The notes beneath the pieces are model-generated. The model was given only the letters and a program-made list of their open reading frames with translations. It made no database searches and was not told the DNA's origin. A stretch of 50,568 nucleotides of DNA. It comes from Spirochaetales bacterium. Its GTDB lineage: Bacteria; Spirochaetota; Spirochaetia; SZUA-6; JAFGRV01. The stretch covers positions 1 through 50,568 of the forward strand of contig JAFGWI010000233.1 of the NCBI GenBank assembly GCA_016937215.1, written 5' to 3'. A program made the translations under genes and the position numbers. Below are positions 18,267-26,420 of this stretch, one piece after another (positions within the stretch are counted from its first letter, which is position 1; each line of letters opens with the position of its first letter).

Positions 18267-18533
18267 ATGATAGAAAAAAAAGTTGTCATTAAAAATAGAG
18301 CTGGAATTCATGCTCGACCCGCGGCTCTCCTGGTTCAAACAGCCACACAGTTCTCTTCTAAAATTCTAATTGAAAAAGAGAATGAAAAAATCAATGGAAA
18401 ATCCATTATGGGGGTTATTAGTTTAGGGGCAACTTATCAATCAGAATTAAATCTTATCGTGGAAGGCGATGATGAAGTTGAGGCAGTGGAGGCTCTTGTT
18501 AATCTCTTTGAAACTCGTTTTGAGGAGTGCTGA
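18267..18533 (+). CDS. ptsH: Phosphocarrier protein HPr
   Basis: HPr, 88 residues. The active-site H15 is in GIHARPAA and the regulatory S46 in GKSIMGVISLG, both at the standard numbers. Having both residues together with a neighbouring HprK implies Ser46 control of the Firmicutes type. It starts 9 bases after hprK, and its end overlaps the likely start of the next gene. Confidence 0.97.
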   Translation: MIEKKVVIKNRAGIHARPAALLVQTATQFSSKILIEKENEKINGKSIMGVISLGATYQSELNLIVEGDDEVEAVEALVNLFETRFEEC

Positions 18534-19129
18534 TTCCGAGTATTCTGGAATTATGGAAAGAAATGCACCAGGAATTGGCTAAATTGGTTTTGCATGTTAA
18601 AAAGATATTGATTGGCATCTTTGTATTATTGTGCCCTTTTATTTATTCCCTGTCTACTGAATTGTCTCTTATTCATAACGAACCCTGGTTTGGTGTGGCG
18701 GCTGAATTAATGGAATACCAAACAGATGAATTGATCGAAAACTTGAATTTGGGGCTTACGGCAGAAATTAATTTTTACTTTAAATTATTTCAGGTTGATC
18801 CGACCTCCTCCATGCCAGAGGGTGATAAGCTATTATTTGAGGTCAAACGAGTTTCTAAAGCTTACAAGGATTTTTTTGATGATCTTTTTATTATTGAAAA
18901 AGATGGAGAAAAATTTTTTTTCGCGAACAGAGAGCAGTTTGAAAAATCATTTTTATCAATTAAAATTGACCAATTAATTCAAATAGGACGAATTAATACT
19001 AGATTTTATCTGTTGGGCAAGGTGGAACTCCTGCCGGTTGTGTTAAATTCCCCTCTGCATTTAATTCAAATTTTAAACCCTATTGTCAAAAATACTCCAT
19101 GGGAAAGATTGGATATAAATGGGAGCTAA
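18527..19129 (+). CDS. Hypothetical exported protein
   Basis: I do not recognise this protein (200 residues from GTG 18527, or 188 from ATG 18563). A hydrophobic segment, KKILIGIFVLLCPFIYSLS, looks like a signal peptide with an unusually long n-region if GTG is used; this favours the ATG. The mature part is mixed alpha/beta, with an aromatic segment near KDFFDDLFIIEKDGEKFFFA. Its end overlaps the sensor-kinase gene by 11 bases. It may therefore be a periplasmic accessory to that kinase, which is an inference from position only. Confidence 0.65.
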   Translation: MLIPSILELWKEMHQELAKLVLHVKKILIGIFVLLCPFIYSLSTELSLIHNEPWFGVAAELMEYQTDELIENLNLGLTAEINFYFKLFQVDPTSSMPEGDKLLFEVKRVSKAYKDFFDDLFIIEKDGEKFFFANREQFEKSFLSIKIDQLIQIGRINTRFYLLGKVELLPVVLNSPLHLIQILNPIVKNTPWERLDINGS

Positions 19130-20915
19130 AAAAAGGACTTTTCTTGGAAAAATCGGACCAATAGGTTTTTTATTATTAATATTTTTTTACTTTTTACTTA
19201 TTGCGTTGATCCTGATTTTTTCACAACAAATTTTGCTGAATATTCAGGATTTAAATCCATTCACTAATAATCTTGTTATTGTTGTAATGATCATTTTCCC
19301 ATTGATTCTTGCTGGAATTATTGTATTTAATATTTTACGCTTAATTCGAGAAAGGGCGAATAACAATCCTGGCGCGAGATTAAAGACAAAACTGGTTTTA
19401 TTTTTTGCGGCGATCGCCCTTTTATCTTTAATTCCCATATCTTTACTGTCTATTAGTTTTATCAACTCAAGCATCAGTTTCTGGTTTAATGTGAATATTT
19501 TGCCAGTTCTTGACGGAGGCTTGAAGGTTAGTGTGCAATATTATCTTGATAAAAAAAGCAATCTCGATGTCTTCTGTAAAAGTCAGTACTTAAAATCCAG
19601 TTTGATCGATGCAAATGGGAATTTTGATCGTTTTGCCGAATCAATTATGAACGTGAATAATGATATTAATTTCATTCAGGTTTTTGATAGGCAAGGTGCG
19701 GTTCGGTTTTTTTATTCAAAAAATAACCTCAGTTCTGAAGAATTTGATGACGTAAATGGCAAGAGCGGTCTTTTGCCTAGAAAAGAAAAGGGAGATTTTA
19801 CCTTGCTTCGATATGTTATTCCTTTTCGTGCATCTCTTGAACCTTTGACTTTTGTATTTGGTGTTTCCTTTTTAAAGGAATTTAATGAATACGCGACTCA
19901 AATAACATCTTCAAGAAATATATTCAGGCAATTGGATCAGTTCAAAGATGAATATAATATTGTCGTTATCTTTTTTTATTTCTTTTTCGCTTTTCCCATT
20001 TTTCTTTTATCAATTTTAATCAGTTTTTTATTGATTGACGAGATTATCAAACCGATTGTTCAGCTTGGGGAAGCAACAAAAAGAGTAGCCGAGGGTGATT
20101 TTTCATTCCGTGTACTTTCTCGCGGTCATGACGATTTGGCTGTTTTGGTCGATTCCTTTAACTTGATGGTATCTGAATTGTATTCATCCCGGCATAAATT
20201 GCTTCAAACCGAGAAAATTTCGACTTGGCAGGATATTGCCCGGCGTCTTGCTCATGAAATTAAGAATCCTCTGACACCTATCAAATTGTCAGCCCAACGA
20301 ATAGTAAAAAAATTTGAAGGCAATGCCCCGAATTTCCAAAACATCCTTGAAAATGGAATCAAAGCAATTATTCGTGAAGTTGAAAATCTGGATAGCATGC
20401 TTAATGAATTTGGTGAATTTGCAAGGCTTCCTCAGCCTAAATTTCAAAAAGTAGATATAAAAAAAGTGATCATCGAAGTCACGGAAATGTATCAAAATTT
20501 ATCGACAAGTGTTAAATTCCATGTTATTCAAATTGATGACAATGTGCAGATATTTTGTGATCTTACCCAGATAAAGCAAATTTTTGCCAATTTATTTAAA
20601 AATGCGATTCAAGCCATGCCAGATGGTGGTGAAATAGATATTCAGGGGTCTCATGTTACTAAAGGAGCCCTAGAATATTTCAGATTGCAAATTCACGATA
20701 CGGGTTATGGTATTGCCGAGGAGGATATTCCAAACATATTTGTTCCTTATTTTACAACCAAAGAAAATGGGACCGGATTGGGTTTAGCTATTGTCGAACG
20801 TATCATATTTGATCATAATGGCAATATCTGGGTAGAAAGTGAAAAGGGTGTTGGAACAACATTTTATCTTGATCTGCCAATAGGAGTTGATAATGAATCA
20901 AATTTTGATCATTGA
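19119..20915 (+). CDS. ntrY: NtrY-type membrane sensor histidine kinase
   Basis: Sensor kinase of 598 residues. Three membrane spans lie near the N-terminus (about 13-33, 45-66, 90-115). An extracytoplasmic sensor region to about 285 is followed by another span (about 285-310) and a HAMP linker. The HisKA domain has H379 in LAHEIKNPLTPIK, and the HATPase domain has FKNAIQAMPDGG, DTGYGIAEED and GTGLGLAIV. HEIKNPLTPIKLSAQR is characteristic of NtrY. It has no obvious PAS domain, which many NtrY proteins have. The response regulator starts inside its 3' end. Confidence 0.9.
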   Translation: MGAKKRTFLGKIGPIGFLLLIFFYFLLIALILIFSQQILLNIQDLNPFTNNLVIVVMIIFPLILAGIIVFNILRLIRERANNNPGARLKTKLVLFFAAIALLSLIPISLLSISFINSSISFWFNVNILPVLDGGLKVSVQYYLDKKSNLDVFCKSQYLKSSLIDANGNFDRFAESIMNVNNDINFIQVFDRQGAVRFFYSKNNLSSEEFDDVNGKSGLLPRKEKGDFTLLRYVIPFRASLEPLTFVFGVSFLKEFNEYATQITSSRNIFRQLDQFKDEYNIVVIFFYFFFAFPIFLLSILISFLLIDEIIKPIVQLGEATKRVAEGDFSFRVLSRGHDDLAVLVDSFNLMVSELYSSRHKLLQTEKISTWQDIARRLAHEIKNPLTPIKLSAQRIVKKFEGNAPNFQNILENGIKAIIREVENLDSMLNEFGEFARLPQPKFQKVDIKKVIIEVTEMYQNLSTSVKFHVIQIDDNVQIFCDLTQIKQIFANLFKNAIQAMPDGGEIDIQGSHVTKGALEYFRLQIHDTGYGIAEEDIPNIFVPYFTTKENGTGLGLAIVERIIFDHNGNIWVESEKGVGTTFYLDLPIGVDNESNFDH

Positions 20916-22260
20916 TGATGAGCCGGGTATAAGAGATGTTCTTAAGGATGTGTTGGAAGATGAAAGTTACAGTGTAATTACCGCCCCTGATGGAATAGAA
21001 GGCTTGGCAATCCTGGAAAAACAACGAGTTGATCTTGTCATCCTTGATGTTTGGCTCCCCAATATGGGTGGTATCGAGGTTCTTGAAAAAATAAAGGAAA
21101 ATTATCCCGATATCGAGGTTATCATTATTTCTGGTCACGCAAATGTAAATTTGGCTGTGAAAGCCGTTAAGATGGGGGCCTATGATTTTTTGGAAAAACC
21201 TCTTTCCCTTGAAAAAACCTTAACCACAGTACGTAACGCGATTCAGTATGAAGAATTGAAAAAGGAAAATCAGAATTTAAAGAATTATTTATTTGTGGAT
21301 GATGAAATCATAGGATCTGGTGAGGCGATGAAGATAATCAGATCAATTATCGATCAAAGCGCGAAATCTGATTCCCGAATTTTGATTTTAGGGCCCAATG
21401 GAACGGGTAAGGAATTAATTGCAAAGGAAATCCATCGAAAAAGCCATCGGGCAGCAGGGCCCTTTATTGAGGTAAACTGCGCGGCTATTCCCGAGTCGCT
21501 TATAGAAAGTGAATTATTTGGGCATGAAAAGGGCGCTTTTACCAATGCTTTTAACCACAGGAAGGGGAAATTTGAACTCGCTCATAAAGGTACTCTGTTT
21601 TTGGATGAAGTAGCTGATATGTCAATGAGTACTCAAGCAAAGGTATTAAGGGCTATTCAGGAATTAAAATTTGAACGTGTTGGAAGTGAAGAATCCATTT
21701 CAGTGGATGTGAGAATTATTTCAGCTACTAATAAAATTATTGATGAAGAAATAAAGGCTAACCGTTTTAGGGAAGATTTATTTTTCAGATTGAATGTTAT
21801 TCCCATTTATGTCCCGCCATTAAAAGATCGGGGAGATGATTTGCATGAACTTATCGCTTATTTTATGGAAAAATATAAGCGAAATTCAAATCAGCAAGTA
21901 AAGGTTTTCTCCAAAGAGGCAACAGCCTTGTTAAAGGAGTATCCCTGGCCTGGCAATATAAGGGAATTAAAGAATTTTATTGAACGAATCAATATCATGA
22001 CCGACGAGCTTGAAATATCCAAACAAGCCTGTGAAAAATTTCTTAATAATCAACAGATTGCGCAAGATGAACCAGGCGGATTAAATGAATTCATGGATTT
22101 AAAATTAAATGAAGCAAAGGATAAATTAGAACGAGAAATGATTATTGAGAAATTAAAGAACAATAATTTTAATATATCCAGGGCCGCGCAGGATTTGGGT
22201 TTGTATCCAAGCAATTTGCATAGTAAAATCAAGAAATACGGGATAGAGATAGATAAATAA
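20893..22260 (+). CDS. ntrX: NtrX-type sigma-54-dependent response regulator
   Basis: NtrC-family activator, 455 residues from ATG 20893 (GGAG 6 bases upstream; preferred to TTG 20887). The receiver has phospho-acceptor D52 (VILDVWLPN). The AAA+ domain has Walker A GPNGTGKE (about 167-174) and Walker B LFLDEVADM. The C-terminal Fis-type helix-turn-helix is NFNISRAAQDLGLYPSNLHS. The sigma-54-contact loop reads GAFTNA (214-219) rather than the standard GAFTGA. It is cognate to the overlapping NtrY-type kinase, and rpoN is nearby. Confidence 0.92.
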   Translation: MNQILIIDDEPGIRDVLKDVLEDESYSVITAPDGIEGLAILEKQRVDLVILDVWLPNMGGIEVLEKIKENYPDIEVIIISGHANVNLAVKAVKMGAYDFLEKPLSLEKTLTTVRNAIQYEELKKENQNLKNYLFVDDEIIGSGEAMKIIRSIIDQSAKSDSRILILGPNGTGKELIAKEIHRKSHRAAGPFIEVNCAAIPESLIESELFGHEKGAFTNAFNHRKGKFELAHKGTLFLDEVADMSMSTQAKVLRAIQELKFERVGSEESISVDVRIISATNKIIDEEIKANRFREDLFFRLNVIPIYVPPLKDRGDDLHELIAYFMEKYKRNSNQQVKVFSKEATALLKEYPWPGNIRELKNFIERINIMTDELEISKQACEKFLNNQQIAQDEPGGLNEFMDLKLNEAKDKLEREMIIEKLKNNNFNISRAAQDLGLYPSNLHSKIKKYGIEIDK

Positions 22261-22263
22261 GGA

Positions 22264-22875
22264 ATGAAAGGCTTAACTGATAAACAAAAACAAATTCTAG
22301 AATACATAAAATTATTTATCACGCAAAATAAATATCCTCCTACTGTTCGGGAGGTTGCCGATCATTTTAAAATGACATCGCGAGGAAGCTATGACCATAT
22401 AAAGGCGCTTGAGAAAAAGAATTTTATAAGATATAATTCAAAACGCTATAGAACCATCGAAGTGATTGGTTCATCAGATCTGATAGAAAATGAATCAGTA
22501 AAAAAAGTACCTATATTAGGAAGCGTGGCCGCTGGCTCGCCATTATTTGCAGACGAGAATTTCGATGGCGAGGTTGAGCTTCCTGCTTGCTATTGTGGTT
22601 CAGGTCAATATTTCGCCTTGAATGTTAAAGGTGACAGCATGAAGGATGCCGGAATTCTTGATGGTGATTTGGCCATCATACATCATCAACCTTTGGCTGA
22701 AAATGGAGAAATTGTAGTGGCAATGCTTGAGGAAGGGGTTACACTAAAAAGGTTTTACAATGAAAAAAACCGGATCAGGTTGCAAGCCGAAAATTCTGCT
22801 TATCCACCCATTTATACGATGGATGTCAGAATTTTGGGAAAATTAAAGTGTATAATTAGGCGATATGGCAAATAA
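22264..22875 (+). CDS. lexA: SOS repressor LexA
   Basis: LexA, 203 residues. The N-terminal winged helix (LTDKQKQILEYI, PPTVREVADHF) is followed by the S24 self-cleavage domain. The cleavage site A90-G91 (SVAAGSP), catalytic S125 (KGDSMKDAGI) and K162 (EEGVTLKRF) are all present. It starts 3 bases after the ntrX stop. I see no obvious palindromic operator at its start, and its SOS box in this organism is unknown. Confidence 0.96.
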   Translation: MKGLTDKQKQILEYIKLFITQNKYPPTVREVADHFKMTSRGSYDHIKALEKKNFIRYNSKRYRTIEVIGSSDLIENESVKKVPILGSVAAGSPLFADENFDGEVELPACYCGSGQYFALNVKGDSMKDAGILDGDLAIIHHQPLAENGEIVVAMLEEGVTLKRFYNEKNRIRLQAENSAYPPIYTMDVRILGKLKCIIRRYGK

Positions 22876-23863
22876 CAAAACACAGGTTTATTTACTTCTT
22901 GGACCCGAAGAAGGGGAAAAAAGTATTTTTATTCAAAATATTATTAAAAATAATACTCAGCAAAATGGTGAAAAACCAGAAATTTCACGGTATTATGGTT
23001 TTGACACCAATCTTGTCGATCTTGTTTCCGACATGCGCACTGGTTCCTTGTTCTCAAGTTGTCGCGTAGTTATACTTAACGGTATAGAGGAGGTCAAAAA
23101 AAAATCGGATGTCGATTTACTTGCTGAATATTTATCCAATCCCTCTGATGATGTCATTCTTTTTTTGACGAGTTCTCAGGTGAGTGGTGTGAGTAAATCT
23201 TTGGAGAATAAAATCCCCAAAAATCAAAAAAAAATTTTTTGGGAACTTTTCGATACTCAAAAACGCAGTTGGATTCAGAATTTTTTTTCTCAGCGGGAGC
23301 TGACTATCGATACCAAAGCCATAGATTATCTATTGGAAATTGTAGAAAATAATACTCGCGATTTGAGGTCGGTTTGTCAGCAGCTTGCATTCTTTTTTAA
23401 TTCCGGCAAGGTTATCGTGGTTGAGGATATAGAGCAGTTTATTTACCACAGTCGTGAAGAAAATATTTTTACATTGTTTGAAAAAGTCTCGTTCCGTGAT
23501 TTATCTTCTGCTCAGGAGGCTTTACTTAAGATTGTCCAATCCGGAGAATCTGAACCAATAGCTGTGATTATTGGTCTTACCTGGCAATTAAAAAAGCTGC
23601 TTCGCTATAAATTATATCAGGATAAGCAATTTCACAGTAATGAAATTTTCAAAAAAGTAAATATTACCAGCAAAAAAAGCCAGAAAATTTATTCTGTTGG
23701 AGCTGATAATTATTCTTTAAAGGAATTGACGTCTATCGTCACTATATTAAATGATTATGATATACTTTTGCGTTCCAATAAAAAGGATATTCATCTTTTA
23801 TTATTGCAATTGCTTTTGTATTTTGTCATTGTTAAGGGCGGCCTTTGTAAAAGTTATTTTTAA
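22865..23863 (+). CDS. holA: DNA polymerase III delta subunit
   Basis: HolA-like protein, 332 residues, the clamp-loader subunit that opens the beta clamp. Features are the N-terminal YLLLGPEEGEKSIF, the central SWIQNFFSQRELTIDTKAID, and the C-terminal helical domain (IAVIIGLTWQLKKLLRYKL). Sequence drift is normal for HolA. It overlaps the lexA end by 11 bases. Confidence 0.9.
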   Translation: MANNKTQVYLLLGPEEGEKSIFIQNIIKNNTQQNGEKPEISRYYGFDTNLVDLVSDMRTGSLFSSCRVVILNGIEEVKKKSDVDLLAEYLSNPSDDVILFLTSSQVSGVSKSLENKIPKNQKKIFWELFDTQKRSWIQNFFSQRELTIDTKAIDYLLEIVENNTRDLRSVCQQLAFFFNSGKVIVVEDIEQFIYHSREENIFTLFEKVSFRDLSSAQEALLKIVQSGESEPIAVIIGLTWQLKKLLRYKLYQDKQFHSNEIFKKVNITSKKSQKIYSVGADNYSLKELTSIVTILNDYDILLRSNKKDIHLLLLQLLLYFVIVKGGLCKSYF

Positions 23864-23872
23864 TGGGGGTGT

Positions 23873-23902
23873 AAAAATCCTCGGAATTTAACCTGGATTT
23901 TT
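23873..23902 (+). terminator. Weak AT-rich terminator-like hairpin after holA
   Basis: AAAAATCC (23873-23880) and GGATTTTT (23895-23902) pair over 8 bases and are followed by CTATTTTTTTT. The stem is AT-rich, so termination may be partial. The next gene begins right after it. Confidence 0.4.
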
Positions 23903-23913
23903 CTATTTTTTTT

Positions 23914-24300
23914 ATGGTTTTATTTGATTTGAGTTTATCGGGTTCTGAAAAAATCAAAGAAGATAATCAATCAGATTGGCATTATTTATGCTATCGCTGT
24001 AAAAGTCATATTGCATCGTATCGTGATATTTTTAATATTCCAGGTAAAGGCAGCACTCATTATTTACGAAATACCTTTGGTCTGAATTTTCATGTGATTA
24101 CTTTCATAAATTGTCAAAATTTGCTTAATGTGTCCAGTCCCTTTGAAGAATATTCCTGGTTTTTGCCTTATAGCTGGATTGTGACGAATTGCCGATATTG
24201 TCAGGATCATCTTGGCTGGCGTTTTGTTCATGAGAAATCCCAACCAGCTGAATTTTTCGGATTAATTCAAGATAAATTGATAATTGATTATCGAGAATAG
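23914..24300 (+). CDS. CULT-domain (cereblon-like) zinc protein
   Basis: Single-domain protein of 128 residues matching the CULT domain, the thalidomide-binding domain of eukaryotic cereblon. Zinc ligands are C26/C29 (LCYRC) and C93/C96 (NCRYC). The aromatic cage is W82, W88 and W102 in SWFLPYSWIV and HLGWRF. Human cereblon has C323/C326, C391/C394 and W380/W386/W400, and the spacing of the three Trp and of the second Cys pair is identical here. EFFGLI near the end resembles human FWGLT. No signal peptide is visible. A few bacterial CULT proteins are known, and their natural ligand is uncertain. No good SD precedes the ATG. Confidence 0.85.
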   Translation: MVLFDLSLSGSEKIKEDNQSDWHYLCYRCKSHIASYRDIFNIPGKGSTHYLRNTFGLNFHVITFINCQNLLNVSSPFEEYSWFLPYSWIVTNCRYCQDHLGWRFVHEKSQPAEFFGLIQDKLIIDYRE

Positions 24301-24470
24301 CACTGTTTATATCTACAAAAAATTGCTGTTTCCGCTGTGTCGCTCCTTAGAGGTTAAGCCCTGGCTTGGTTTTTTTCTAAATTACCAAAGCAAAAGAATT
24401 TTCGGGGATAATTTCACGCAGGACGCATGTGAGACTGTTAAGCGACTTAAGTATCGACAAAATTAAGGTT

Positions 24471-24727
24471 GTAGATGTGGGGTGTAAGTTAATGTGCCAC
24501 ATCATGTATAGCACACAGTTGGCAGCACGAAAAGCCCGACCCCATGGAGCCAGCTATTTTACATTTGAACATTTTTTTTAAATGGATCGATTGTTTGTTT
24601 GAAACTGCCTTAAATTCGTTCAAATGTAAAATAGCTTCCGCAAGGTTTTGAAGCCAGGCGCGGTTTGTTTCATTTGTACTCAAATGAAACAAACCGCTCA
24701 TAAAAAAAGCGGAATGGGGAAATGCCC
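24471..24727 (+). repeat. Dispersed hairpin repeat, copy J, with two long perfect palindromes
   Basis: It contains GATGTGG, loop, CCACATC, then the family core AAAGCCCGACCCC. AGCTATTTTACATTTGAAC (24552-24570) has its perfect inverted copy at 24618-24636. A 17-bp perfect hairpin follows at 24660-24697 with a 4-base loop. The end is ATGGGGAAATGCCC, matching the end of copy E. The remaining gap (24301-24470 and 24728-24807) holds no supported gene. Confidence 0.7.
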
Positions 24728-24807
24728 AAATAAGCCATGACTAAACAAATACTTTGGAACTTGTTTTGGAATCATATATAAATGGGACTAATCAGAATAT
24801 GTAATTT

Positions 24808-25686
24808 TCATGAATTCCGGGATAGCTTTTGAATATTAAATAAACTTTGACATTGAATAAACAAAGGATCATCCTGAAGTTCTGTTAAATATTGGTTTTC
24901 AAAATAATCCAGATATTCAGGTTTCAGGTTTGTATGTTTGAGCAGTTGTTTCAAGAGTTGGTCTTTTTTTTCCGAATAAAAACCAAAACCTAGCTTGTCA
25001 CTTAGGAGCCCCGCGACTGACACATAAATGATTATAACCTTGAAGGGTGATGTGATATTTACGCTATCATGTTCCGCGGATGTATCCACAAAAATATCCG
25101 GGAAATTCCATTTTTTAAATAATTCCGAACCGACAATTTTATGATTAACCTTAAAATATTTTTCTTCTAATTCTTCAAGGCTGATAATTTCGTTCGTTTC
25201 TTCAGAGATTGCTTTTTGGTATAATTCAGGAGCATAATTATACAGAGCAATTTTTCCCATATTATGCAGAAGGGCGCTTAAAAAAACATTTTCGCTTAAT
25301 TCTTTTTGCTGACAAAAAATCGTGATTTTTTTTCCAATAAATGCTGAAAAAATGGCATGTTTCCAGAATGAATTATAAAAATCCGAGTCCTTGTGTTTTT
25401 TAAAAAAACTCGAAGCAGTAATTAGTAGAATTAGACTTTTAATGTTTTTAAAACCAAGTAAAGTAATAGCCATTTGAAGACTTTTTATTTCCGTTTGACG
25501 GGCGTAAAGTGCGGAATTGGCTATTTTCAAAATTTTTGAGGTAAGACCGGGGTCAATTTTTATGATGTTTTCTAATTCTTTGAAGGAGATATCCAAACTT
25601 TCCTCAGCCAAATTAAGAATTTTCATGGCAACATCCGGGATAACGGGAATATTGTTCAAATATTTAATGTATATGCTGGTTTCCAA
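24808..25686 (-). CDS. HDOD-domain protein
   Basis: HDOD protein, 292 residues. HDOD is a metal-less relative of HD phosphohydrolases, and its members are usually signalling proteins. The family pattern is clear: LNNIPVIPDVAMKILNLAEE, IIKIDPGLTSKILKIANSA, and MAITLLGFKNIKSLILLI. The second half is helical and has HNMGKIALY, an HD-like remnant. The first usable codon is TTG at 25686, only two residues or so before family similarity begins; CAGG lies about 10 bases upstream. Confidence 0.87.
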   Translation of the reverse strand: METSIYIKYLNNIPVIPDVAMKILNLAEESLDISFKELENIIKIDPGLTSKILKIANSALYARQTEIKSLQMAITLLGFKNIKSLILLITASSFFKKHKDSDFYNSFWKHAIFSAFIGKKITIFCQQKELSENVFLSALLHNMGKIALYNYAPELYQKAISEETNEIISLEELEEKYFKVNHKIVGSELFKKWNFPDIFVDTSAEHDSVNITSPFKVIIIYVSVAGLLSDKLGFGFYSEKKDQLLKQLLKHTNLKPEYLDYFENQYLTELQDDPLFIQCQSLFNIQKLSRNS

Positions 25687-25835
25687 ATTATTAACCTGTT
25701 GAATTTGCTTAAAATAATCTTAATGACTATTTTACCCTATTTTTATATCCAATACTGCCATTATAAAACAGTTCCTGATATTAATGATAGATAGTTGGTA
25801 ACATAAATGCAATAGCCATTAAAAAATTAGTACTT

Positions 25836-26120
25836 GTTTAGGTATATCGTAATGTGGCTGTAAATACCTTGGGGACAGGAGGCATGGCTCGCGATTTTTT
25901 AAAAATCGCGAATCAAAGCGTTTTTTGCTGGATAATTTACGGCATGGTCGCAGGTAAATAGTGAATGCCAATGAGCATTCACGGAGATATAGTGAATGCC
26001 AATGAGCATTCACGAAGATATAGTGAATGCCAATGAGCATTTCACGTTACCGAGCACTAATTGAGGAGCATTTATATCAGAGGACGGATAGCCCAGCCTG
26101 CCGTTCCCCCGGGTGGCACT
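25836..26120 (+). repeat. Degenerate hairpin repeat, copy I
   Basis: Worn copy. GTTTAGGTAT stands for the usual left end. An 11-bp hairpin TCGCGATTTTT/AAAAATCGCGA lies at 25889-25911, followed by AAGCGTTTTTTGCT. ATAGCCCAGCCTGCCGTTCC near 26088-26107 corresponds to the core. Tandem 31-bp units interrupt it at 25958. Boundaries are approximate. Confidence 0.45.
25958..26045 (+). repeat. Three tandem 31-bp palindromic units
   Basis: Units start at 25958, 25989 and 26020. Each contains GTGAATGC, CAATGA, GCATTCAC, an 8-bp perfect stem. Units 1 and 2 differ by one base, and the third is changed near its end. There are no spacers, so it is not a CRISPR array. Confidence 0.9.
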
Positions 26121-26238
26121 TAAAACACAAAAGCATAGGCTTTAATCAAAAACAAAAAATGAGAGAGCAAATGTCTAAAGCCCTGACATTAGTAATTAGT
26201 CGGCACTTGTAAATTTTTAACAGATAATCCGGCAACAA

Positions 26239-26289
26239 GATAATTTATCCGCGATTTTTATGATTCTTTCAAAATCTCAGTTTTGAAAG
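26239..26289 (+). repeat. Partial repeat matching the left half of copy H
   Basis: GATAATTTATCCGCGATTTT, TATGATTCTT and a following hairpin (CTTTCAAAA, loop, TTTTGAAAG) resemble 50452-50520 in copy H in order and wording. The rest of the gap up to 26420 has no supported gene. Confidence 0.5.
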
Positions 26290-26420
26290 AGCCTCTATAC
26301 TGAATCCTATTACCTTTAATATTTTTAACTAGAAATTTGCATACTCAAGAGCTATGAATTATGCTTTAAGGACGAATTGTTTTCTCAAGATAGAATTATT
26401 ATCAGGAAAGAGTAGTATCT

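Noticed and set aside
24284-24466. 60-residue ORF after the CULT gene
   Set aside because: No SD, no recognisable motif, and biased composition; nothing supports translation.
24489-24701. 70-residue minus-strand ORF
   Set aside because: It runs through the palindromes of repeat copy J, and its translation reflects the repeat.
25958-26045. Short CRISPR array
   Set aside because: The units are directly adjacent, with no unique spacers, and no cas genes are nearby.
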